A stretch of 8,024 bases of DNA from contig SOIY01000140.1 in assembly GCA_004376785.1 (NCBI GenBank), positions 1-8,024 of the forward strand, given 5' to 3'. This stretch comes from Candidatus Stahliibacteriota bacterium. Lineage in GTDB: Bacteria > Hydrothermota > Tepidihabitantia > SM23-42. A program made the translations under genes and the position numbers. Below the pieces are notes generated by a model. The model was given only the letters and a program-made list of their open reading frames with translations. It had not been told where the DNA came from and ran no database searches. Positions 1-6,014 of the stretch are shown here, piece after piece. Position 1 is the first letter of the stretch. Each line of letters starts with the position of its first letter.

Positions 1-22
1 TGTGAAAAATTTGTGAAAAATA
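1..22. repeat. Two-copy 11-nt tandem repeat at window edge
   Basis: TGTGAAAAATT (1-11) is followed directly by TGTGAAAAATA (12-22), which differs only in the last base. It lies downstream of the large regulator gene, which ends at 45. The array may continue beyond the window. A CCGCGG palindrome follows at 24-29, but it has no loop and no T-tract positioned to make a terminator. No function can be assigned. Confidence 0.55.
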
Positions 23-30
23 ACCGCGGA

Positions 31-51
31 TTAGTGTTTAGAATTTAGGAC
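31..51. repeat. Degenerate 7-nt tandem repeat (TTAGNNN x3)
   Basis: On the plus strand three heptads follow one another: TTAGTGT, TTAGAAT, TTAGGAC. The last unit overlaps the 3' end of the regulator gene, supplying its TAA stop (minus strand, 45-47) and its final serine codon. The word TAGTGTTTA (32-40) recurs on the minus strand at 5958-5966, inside another intergenic heptad array. The short length makes this call modest. Confidence 0.45.
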
Positions 52-3000
52 TTTTTTGAACAAAGGGATTTATACAGACGCACCGTCTCTTCCTGCGGCT
101 CGCTACTAAGGTCTTTCTTTAATATTTTTTTGAGTTGCTCAAAATCTTTTACTATCTCTTCATATTTCCCTGTTGCTGAATATGCTTTCATCAATTTACA
201 ATGATACTCCTCATTATAGAAATCAAGTGATATTAATCTTTTATACCAGGTTATTGCATCTTTAAATTTGTTTTTCCCAAAATAAAAATCAGCCATCATA
301 ACCAAACAATCCTCATATAACCTCTGATAAAAACGTCGCAAATCATCTACCCATGGATCATACCAGCCAATAGCAAAACCATCTTTGTATGTCGATATTG
401 CCTTTTTTAGGTAATCTTCATATTTTTCATTCTGATATTTCAGGTTTTTAACTTGTTTAACCAGATTTTGAAATTCTTCTGTATCGAGCCTGACAGAAAT
501 TTGTGGTGATATTTGATATAAACCTTTGCCTGAAGTAATTAAATCAAGTTTTTTCTTTTTACCTGATTTTAAAATTTGTCTTATATACTGTATTGCCTTA
601 CGAAGACTATCACTCCCACTTCTGTAAGAGACATTTTTCCACAATGCATCAATCAGGCAATCCTGGGTGACCTTCTTTTTCCAGTGCAACAACAGATAAA
701 AGAAAAGCTTCTTTGACTTGATTGTTTTCCAAGTTTCATCCTGTACCTCACAATCATCAATAATCACCTTTGGTATACCGAATAAAAAGGCATCAACCCA
801 GTGAATATCGAGCTTGGATTTTTTGATTAGAGACATGATATATCTTTTTTCGATATTTTCCCTTTTTATTGCCTGCAACATCCACTTTTCTTGCTGTAAC
901 TCTTTCAGCAGCAAATAATCGTAACCTTTAGAATGACTTATTAATATTGCTTTCTCTAATGCAGATAAAGCCTTCTCATTTTTACCCTGTACATGGTACA
1001 CTTTACTCAATTCAATATTAATTAAAAACGATTTGAAAATATGTTTATAGCCCTGTGATAGTTTTAATGTATTTAATAAAATGTCTTCAGCATTCGCAGA
1101 TTTACCTTGGGTAATTCTAAGTTTTGCTTCGGTTAAAAGGATTGGAATTGCCTCGGGATCATTCCTGTTACCCTTTAGCTCCCAAATTGTCGAAAGATTT
1201 CTCTCTGCATCAGTAAGTTCTCCAGATTTAATATTTATTTTACACATTTCAGTAAGGATAGAAACAATTAATCTTACAATGCCAAGCTTTTCGTAAATTT
1301 CTAAAGCTTTGGCTATTAACTGTTTTGCCTTTATAAAATCGCCAAGCTCCTGGTAAACGAGTGTATATCCTTCCCAGATTCTTGCCATTGACCACAGATC
1401 ATTGTACGTACTGCAGGTTTTTATTCCTGCATTGAGTATTGTTCGTGCTTCTTTTTTATGTCCCAGGAGTAAACTTATTTTTGCCGCATTATAAAATCCA
1501 GCACCACAGCCAGGAGAAAAATACTTTTTTAAAAGATCAACCATTTTAACTAATTTTAAGTATGCTCCGTTTAAATTTCCTGTTTTGAATTCATTCATCG
1601 CCCAATTGTTGAGGATACTCGCCTCAAGACCCTTAAATTTATTATGCTGTGCTATATTTAATGCCTTCTCCAAATATTTCGTTGCTTCATTTAAATTTCT
1701 GCCACCAATTGCTGTATATATAGAACTAATCGAGTTGAGGATTGATGCCCTGGTTAGACTTGAGCTTTTTGGACAAACATTCAATGCCATCTTAAACCAT
1801 CTTTTTGCTGCATTGAACTTACCCTGATTAAGATTAATACCACCCAATTCATAAAGGGCATCTGCGTATTTCTTACGGTCTCTCGCTTTTTTCTTTAATT
1901 TTTTTACTGCCCACAGGCAATTATCCTTAGCTTCATCAGAACGCCCTGCATAGATCAAAGATTGGGCGTAATTCATTAAAAGTAAAGGACGCTGTATCCG
2001 AATCGATTTCGGTATCTTCTCAATATAGGAACATAAAATGCTGCTCCTTCCCTGTGCTATTAAGTTGAATCCGATTTTCTCAATGATTGATCCTGCCTTT
2101 TTATAATCCTCTGCCTGCAGATAAAATTCAACTGCTTGTTCGGTCCTGTTTTCCTTTGAATAAAAATTTCCTGCACGACGATATATTCTTTTTTCCCTCT
2201 CCACATCGTTAAGTTTGCTATTCAAGAAATCACGAAAAAGTTTATGAAACCGGTATCCCGTATCTGGAATCCTGAACAAAAACGCATTTCTCATAAAGAG
2301 GTCGGCTAAGATGCTTGCCGAATTTTTGCGTCCTGTAACTGCATTGCATAAACCTGGAGTGAGCCACTCCAATACTGAACAATCCACCAAAAATCGCCGG
2401 GCCTCCTTTGATTCCTTATTGTAAATCTCCTGCGCAAAATAATTGAATAAATTAGATTGGGATTGGTAATAGCTATCCAATATTCTTCTGACATAACCTG
2501 AAGATTTAATACCCTCAAGATAATTGGATGACTGTAGCATTAATCTCAAGCTTGTAGGCCAGCCCTCTGAATGTTCTTCAATCCACTCAAGTTCTGATGC
2601 CTTTAAAGAAATAGAATAGACCGTGCCAAAAAGGTTTTTTATTTCTTCTTTTGTAAACCTTAGGACCTGACTATTCAATTCAAAAATCTCATCCCGAGCC
2701 CGTAATTGAGACATGGAAATCGGCGGTACTACTCTTGAAGTAATAAAAAAATGTAAATTCGAAGGGAGGTGCTTCAGTAAATAAGCCAGGACCCTGTCTA
2801 TCTGCTCAGAAGGATAAGATGCATGATAATCTTCTAAGATGATGTATAAGTCATGTTTTATATGTTTAATAACTTCATTTATAAAAGTACCAGCTATTAT
2901 ATCCAAATACCTTTGTGGATAATTAAAAAAACGGCTCAAGGTTTCAAATTTCTTTCCAAATCCAGGTGCGATTTTTCTGATTCCTGCAATCAAATATGAA

Positions 3001-3248
3001 AAGAATACCACAGGTTCAGCATCGCTTTTCTCAAGATGATAATAAACATAAGAAATTTTTTTTCTCGAAATGAATTGGGATAACAGAGTTGTTTTGCCAT
3101 AACCTGCACCAGCACATAAAAGTATAATTTTCTTATTCAGATTTTTGGACAATAAATTTAATAGACGTTTTCGATACAATGTTTTTGTTTTTATTTGCGG
3201 TGCTTGAAGTTTACTGAGAAGTATGATATTCTCCTTCCCCTCGGGCAT
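45..3248 (-). CDS. MalT-like STAND ATPase/TPR regulator with SARP-type (winged-helix + BTAD) C-terminus
   Basis: A probable cytoplasmic transcription regulator of 1067 aa. The N-terminal half is MalT-like: an SKL motif near residue 12, Walker A GAGYGKTT (47-54), Walker B ending in LEDYH (138-142), a sensor-like FFITSR (167-172), the family GWP (229-231), and FHKLFRDFL (334-342) closing the ATPase/winged-helix region. About eight TPR-like helix pairs follow (roughly 461-775), the presumed ligand- or partner-sensing part. The C-terminus is not the LuxR helix-turn-helix of classical MalT. It is an OmpR/SARP-like winged helix (about 818-917, including LIDALW and SLRKAIQYIRQIL) and then a bacterial transcriptional activation domain (about 919-1062, starting at LDTEEF). 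The inferred mode is ATP-dependent, ligand-triggered assembly on DNA. Target and ligand are unknown. The ATG fits a leaderless promoter just upstream. No neighbouring gene suggests a target regulon. Family assignment is firm, function is inferred. Confidence 0.9.
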   Translation of the reverse strand: MPEGKENIILLSKLQAPQIKTKTLYRKRLLNLLSKNLNKKIILLCAGAGYGKTTLLSQFISRKKISYVYYHLEKSDAEPVVFFSYLIAGIRKIAPGFGKKFETLSRFFNYPQRYLDIIAGTFINEVIKHIKHDLYIILEDYHASYPSEQIDRVLAYLLKHLPSNLHFFITSRVVPPISMSQLRARDEIFELNSQVLRFTKEEIKNLFGTVYSISLKASELEWIEEHSEGWPTSLRLMLQSSNYLEGIKSSGYVRRILDSYYQSQSNLFNYFAQEIYNKESKEARRFLVDCSVLEWLTPGLCNAVTGRKNSASILADLFMRNAFLFRIPDTGYRFHKLFRDFLNSKLNDVEREKRIYRRAGNFYSKENRTEQAVEFYLQAEDYKKAGSIIEKIGFNLIAQGRSSILCSYIEKIPKSIRIQRPLLLMNYAQSLIYAGRSDEAKDNCLWAVKKLKKKARDRKKYADALYELGGINLNQGKFNAAKRWFKMALNVCPKSSSLTRASILNSISSIYTAIGGRNLNEATKYLEKALNIAQHNKFKGLEASILNNWAMNEFKTGNLNGAYLKLVKMVDLLKKYFSPGCGAGFYNAAKISLLLGHKKEARTILNAGIKTCSTYNDLWSMARIWEGYTLVYQELGDFIKAKQLIAKALEIYEKLGIVRLIVSILTEMCKINIKSGELTDAERNLSTIWELKGNRNDPEAIPILLTEAKLRITQGKSANAEDILLNTLKLSQGYKHIFKSFLINIELSKVYHVQGKNEKALSALEKAILISHSKGYDYLLLKELQQEKWMLQAIKRENIEKRYIMSLIKKSKLDIHWVDAFLFGIPKVIIDDCEVQDETWKTIKSKKLFFYLLLHWKKKVTQDCLIDALWKNVSYRSGSDSLRKAIQYIRQILKSGKKKKLDLITSGKGLYQISPQISVRLDTEEFQNLVKQVKNLKYQNEKYEDYLKKAISTYKDGFAIGWYDPWVDDLRRFYQRLYEDCLVMMADFYFGKNKFKDAITWYKRLISLDFYNEEYHCKLMKAYSATGKYEEIVKDFEQLKKILKKDLSSEPQEETVRLYKSLCSKKS

Positions 3249-3253
3249 GAATA

Positions 3254-3281
3254 ATCTTAATCAAATAAAAATGCATGTCAA
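3254..3281 (-). promoter_or_regulatory. Probable sigma-70-type promoter of the large regulator, leaderless geometry
   Basis: On the minus strand a perfect -35 TTGACA (3276-3281) is separated by 16 nt from TAAGAT (3254-3259), which matches the TANNNT core of a -10. Only five bases (3249-3253) lie between the -10 and the ATG (3246-3248). Transcription would therefore start at or next to the A of the start codon, giving an mRNA with no 5' leader. No Shine-Dalgarno site precedes the ATG. The layout is identical to that in front of metG. Confidence 0.65.
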
Positions 3282-3299
3282 GCGACAGGACAAAGACAA

Positions 3300-3347
3300 G
3301 GGGACTTGGAGACACGGGGAAACGGAGACAAGGAGAAATGGAGAGAA
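3300..3347. repeat. Degenerate 8-nt tandem repeat, six units, purine-rich on plus strand
   Basis: Six consecutive octamers can be read on the plus strand: GGGGACTT, GGAGACAC, GGGGAAAC, GGAGACAA, GGAGAAAT, GGAGAGAA. The consensus is about GGAGAMAN. The array lies between the DUF362 gene and the promoter of the large regulator, starting 18 nt upstream of that promoter's -35. It is strand-asymmetric (purines on plus, pyrimidines on the transcribed strand) and richer in G than its surroundings. The phase-locked GG every 8 nt argues against simple low-complexity sequence. Function is unknown. Confidence 0.7.
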
Positions 3348-3354
3348 AGTTTGT

Positions 3355-3398
3355 TCAGCGCTCTCAGCGATTTTTCTGTGGCTTCAGCGGTTTCAGCG
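3355..3398. repeat. TCAGCG repeat cluster (four copies, 9-nt spaced pairs)
   Basis: TCAGCG occurs at 3355-3360, 3364-3369, 3384-3389 and 3393-3398. The copies form two pairs, each with a 9-nt period, and the pair starts lie 29 nt apart (3355 and 3384). The cluster fills the space between the 3' end of the DUF362 gene (stop at 3407-3409) and the octamer array at 3300-3347. A short inverted match is possible on the minus strand (CGCT, GAG loop, AGCG), but it lacks a T-tract, so I do not call it a terminator. It looks like part of one composite intergenic repeat with the octamers. Confidence 0.6.
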
Positions 3399-3406
3399 TA
3401 TATGTG

Positions 3407-4456
3407 TTAGATCTTAAATTTTGTGGTTATTGCCCGGGTTGGGCAGACCTCCATACAGCAATAGCATTTTATGCATTTTTTATAGTCAATTTTTTGTTTT
3501 TTTATTGCTCTTTTTGGACAAACATTTTCACAGGACAGACATCCTGAGCAGATCGAATGATCGATAACCGGTACCCTACTCAGCCAAATCCTATAGAGTA
3601 TCCAGGCAATTGATTCGGCAACTGAATTCCTGAGCGGGAATCTGAAAGGTAATGAATAATCCTTTAATTGCTCGATCTCTCCAATAAATTCAATCTTGGT
3701 TGGGTCAAAGAATCCATTATCCCTTGCAATCTTGAGTGTGGGAATGAGATACGGGTTAATACCTGCCATCAGTGCACAGGTGTAATCGATTGCATGGCCA
3801 TTATCTCCAGCAATAATCTTTCCTGGTGTGAACCTTTTACCCTTGGCATCGACAATATTAAGGCAATCAACAATAATAATATCCGGTGGTCTAAGTCCGT
3901 AGATTTCCAGCAGTACTTTGCTGAAATCCTTTATCTTAGGAAAAAGCGAGTGGATATAGGCTTTTAAACCACCAGGGATAATACCAAAGTGATTCTTTAT
4001 CGCAACACTCATTGTAGTTAAATTGTGAGTCTTGAATTTAGGAAGCGATACAAGAATGTCACAATCAAGTATCTCCCTTGATACATAGACTTCTTTTAAT
4101 AATTTTTTTTGCCGTTTAATCTTTTTTGGATATCTACCAATATTTCTGAACTGACCGTGTGATACATCTACAAAACCACACTCTTTAGCAATATCAAATT
4201 GATTACATGTTCTATTGGGCAATGAATTATCGCCAACAAGAACATTTGCTTCCTTATCTAAAAGAAAGGATACTGTTTCAAATATTAATTGTGGATGGGT
4301 CACAACCCCTTCGGCTGGTTTTGCTGGTCTTAGCATATTCGGTTTTACAAACACCTTTTTACCTTTTATATCTGTAATGCCCAAATTCTGAAAGAGCTCA
4401 GCAATCGATTCTTTTAACTGTTTACCCTCTTTTATGTACACTTTGCTTTTTTTCAT
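3407..4456 (-). CDS. DUF362 domain protein with C-terminal 2x[4Fe-4S] ferredoxin domain
   Basis: A 349-aa protein of unknown biochemical role, probably cytoplasmic and iron-sulfur binding. The DUF362 (COG2006-type) region covers roughly residues 1-270, with KPNM (38-41), VGDN (74-77) and the hallmark PKFKTH (139-144) followed by the KNHFG motif (154-158). The tail is a dicluster ferredoxin with two CxxCxxCxxxCP motifs: C303, C306, C309, C313, and C328, C331, C334, C338. An additional cysteine, C333, sits inside the second motif. No signal peptide is evident; a short hydrophobic stretch near 283-292 is too short to call a membrane helix. The ATG overlaps the rsmA stop as ATGA and lacks a strong Shine-Dalgarno site, so translation is probably coupled to rsmA. 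Electron transfer is suggested by the ferredoxin domain. The substrate is unknown. Confidence 0.88.
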   Translation of the reverse strand: MKKSKVYIKEGKQLKESIAELFQNLGITDIKGKKVFVKPNMLRPAKPAEGVVTHPQLIFETVSFLLDKEANVLVGDNSLPNRTCNQFDIAKECGFVDVSHGQFRNIGRYPKKIKRQKKLLKEVYVSREILDCDILVSLPKFKTHNLTTMSVAIKNHFGIIPGGLKAYIHSLFPKIKDFSKVLLEIYGLRPPDIIIVDCLNIVDAKGKRFTPGKIIAGDNGHAIDYTCALMAGINPYLIPTLKIARDNGFFDPTKIEFIGEIEQLKDYSLPFRFPLRNSVAESIAWILYRIWLSRVPVIDHSICSGCLSCENVCPKRAIKKQKIDYKKCIKCYCCMEVCPTRAITTKFKI

Positions 4457-5229
4457 GCTAATACCAACTTTTTATATATTCGATAAAAATCGTTCAGGGC
4501 TAAATTTTGCGGCCTTTTCCCTGAAAGTTTCTTATCAATATGTTCAGGCAATTCATGCAAATGACTTATTAAGGCGTTCTTTAAAGATTTTCGACGATAG
4601 CAGAAAATACCCTTGATAAATTCAAAAAATGCTTTGTCGTCTTTTAATGCAAATCGTGGTTTCTTTCTTGTTAAAGAAATAACAACTGAATTTACTTTTG
4701 GCTGAGGCGAAAAGTATCGTGACTGAATAACAAATGCCTTGTTTATTTGATAGTAGTAGTTTACATAAAGAGTAATCATTCCATATTGACGGGAATTAAC
4801 CTTGGCAAGTATCCGTTGACCATACTCTTTTTGAATGGTCAAAACTGCTCTTTTAAAACAATTTCTTTGTTCAATTAATTTCTCAAAGATACGTGTTGTT
4901 ATCGAATAAGGAATATTACCAACAATTACTGGGTTTTGATAATTTTTTAAATCCAATTTCAGAAAGTCATTATTTATGATTATGATATTTGGAAGATTCA
5001 TTCTCTCTAATACTTGTGCAAGCTTTTTATCGATTTCAACAGCAAAAACTTTTTTTGCTCCTTGTGCAATCTGCCTGGTTAATATACCTTTGCCAGAACC
5101 AATTTCGAGCACGATCTCATTTTCGATTTCAGCAAAATCAACAATTTTCTTTGCCAGACCTTTGCTGTTTAAGAAATGCTGGCCTAATTTTTTCTTATAA
5201 CGAAAAGAGTGCTTTTGCATTTCTGTCAA
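4453..5229 (-). CDS. rsmA: 16S rRNA (adenine(1518)-N6/adenine(1519)-N6)-dimethyltransferase
   Basis: RsmA/KsgA uses SAM to dimethylate two adjacent adenines in the 3'-terminal helix of 16S rRNA late in small-subunit assembly. At 258 aa the protein is of normal length. Visible motifs are KKLGQHFL (13-20), the SAM-binding LEIGSGKG (41-48), the acidic AVEID (63-67), NDFLK (87-91), the catalytic-site NIPY (105-108), FSPQPKVNS (173-181) and RRKSLKNAL (212-220). All expected residues are present. The start is chosen as TTG at 5227-5229, because an AGAGG Shine-Dalgarno site lies 6 nt upstream of it and 15 nt upstream of the next in-frame ATG (5218-5220). The 5' end overlaps tatD by 35 nt and the 3' end overlaps the DUF362 gene by 4 nt, so expression is probably operonic and coupled. 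Confidence 0.96.
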   Translation of the reverse strand: MTEMQKHSFRYKKKLGQHFLNSKGLAKKIVDFAEIENEIVLEIGSGKGILTRQIAQGAKKVFAVEIDKKLAQVLERMNLPNIIIINNDFLKLDLKNYQNPVIVGNIPYSITTRIFEKLIEQRNCFKRAVLTIQKEYGQRILAKVNSRQYGMITLYVNYYYQINKAFVIQSRYFSPQPKVNSVVISLTRKKPRFALKDDKAFFEFIKGIFCYRRKSLKNALISHLHELPEHIDKKLSGKRPQNLALNDFYRIYKKLVLA

Positions 5230-5944
5230 AAATTTCCTCTAAACGATCAGGTTGTATATCTAATATGGTAGCAGCAGTGTTCAATGTTTCCATAATATAA
5301 TAGGGTTCATTTCTCTTGCCTCTGTGCCCGGCTGGCGCTAAAAACGGTGCATCAGTTTCTAATAAAATTTTATTGATCGGCAATCTCCTGAATATGTCTC
5401 GGATTCGTTTTGAAAAAGTGAGGACACCGCCAAACCCAAGATAAAAACCCATGTCAAGTATAATATTTGCTTGGTCTAAGGTTCCGCTGTAGCAATGGAA
5501 AACACCACAGTGGTAGTCTTCTTGTTTAAGTATCCCAATTGTGTCATCAATGGAATTTCTTGTATGAATGAGCAGGGGGAGATTATAAATCTTTGCATTA
5601 TGAATGTGTTTACGAAAAAGTTCCTTCTGTGCATCCCGCGGTGACAGATCACGATAATAATCGAGTCCAGTCTCGCCGATTGCAATAATTTTTTCTTGTT
5701 TCAAAATTTTTTCAATATCGCTCATCTCTTTTATTAATTGTTCTGCAGTTTCATTAGGATGAATACCAATTGCTGGTAATAACCAGTTTACCTCTTTACC
5801 CATTTCCACTGCTGCCTGGCTTGTTTTAACGTCATACCCCGCATTAATAATTTTATTTATACCATTTTTCAGAGCTCTTTTTAAAACTTCATCGAGATCT
5901 TTTCTAAACTGTGGGTCTATTAAATGGCAATGGGTGTCGATCAT
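5195..5944 (-). CDS. tatD: TatD family metal-dependent hydrolase (DNase)
   Basis: TatD-type hydrolases are cytoplasmic two-metal enzymes of the amidohydrolase fold. Characterised members degrade DNA 3'-5' and are linked to DNA repair or quality control. The 249-aa length is usual. Metal ligands can be placed at H5 and H7 (THCH at the very N-terminus), E91 in GETGLD (90-95), H127 in LLIHTR (124-129), H150 in FHCYSG (149-154) and D198 in ETDAPFLAP (196-204). GIHP (60-63) is also present. Because the HxH motif begins at residue 5, the ATG at 5942-5944 is secure. No Shine-Dalgarno site precedes it: the upstream bases are A/T-rich and continue into a heptad repeat. The gene follows metG by 70 nt and overlaps rsmA. 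The exact substrate here is inferred from the family. Confidence 0.94.
   Translation of the reverse strand: MIDTHCHLIDPQFRKDLDEVLKRALKNGINKIINAGYDVKTSQAAVEMGKEVNWLLPAIGIHPNETAEQLIKEMSDIEKILKQEKIIAIGETGLDYYRDLSPRDAQKELFRKHIHNAKIYNLPLLIHTRNSIDDTIGILKQEDYHCGVFHCYSGTLDQANIILDMGFYLGFGGVLTFSKRIRDIFRRLPINKILLETDAPFLAPAGHRGKRNEPYYIMETLNTAATILDIQPDRLEEIFDRNAKALFSL
5227..5242 (-). promoter_or_regulatory. Ribosome binding site deciding a TTG start for rsmA
   Basis: On the minus strand AGAGG is followed by six bases (AAATTT) and then TTG at 5227-5229. The alternative ATG, three codons downstream, would be 15 nt from the same site, outside the usual range. The site lies inside the 3' end of tatD, so a ribosome finishing tatD could reinitiate here. 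This is the only clear Shine-Dalgarno site in front of any gene in the window. Confidence 0.65.
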
Positions 5945-5952
5945 ATTTTTAA

Positions 5953-5987
5953 AATAGTAAACACTATATAGTAGGCACTAAGCACTA
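5953..5987. repeat. Degenerate 7-nt tandem repeat between metG and tatD (five units)
   Basis: Read on the minus strand, five heptads follow each other: TAGTGCT, TAGTGCC, TACTATA, TAGTGTT, TACTATT. The consensus is about TAGTGYT/TACTATW. The array fills half of the 70-nt gap between metG (stop at 6015-6017) and tatD (start at 5942-5944), ending 8 nt from the tatD ATG. It contains the perfect 10-bp palindrome ACTATATAGT. It may add weak -10-like words (TACTAT, TATTTT) but no matching -35 is present, so I do not call a promoter here. Confidence 0.6.
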
Positions 5988-6014
5988 TTTTTATTGACAC
6001 ACTTCACAAATTTC

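Noticed and set aside
22..31. AACCGCGGAT near the left edge as a terminator hairpin for the regulator gene.
   Set aside because: It is a direct palindrome with no loop, so it cannot form a normal stem-loop. The T-run on the transcribed strand is short and not adjacent to a stable stem.
3300..3398. Short direct repeats considered as a CRISPR array.
   Set aside because: Units are 8-9 nt, adjacent and degenerate, without unique spacers of 25-40 nt, and no cas gene is present.
3355..3400. Possible intrinsic terminator downstream of the DUF362 gene formed by the TCAGCG copies.
   Set aside because: The copies are mainly direct, not inverted, repeats. The only stem is four base pairs (CGCT/AGCG) and no T-tract follows it.
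3223..3547. Two overlapping plus-strand reading frames covering the intergenic repeats and the end of the DUF362 gene.
   Set aside because: They depend on repeat-derived low-complexity sequence and on antisense reading of the ferredoxin domain. No recognisable protein motif, and one starts inside the regulator gene.
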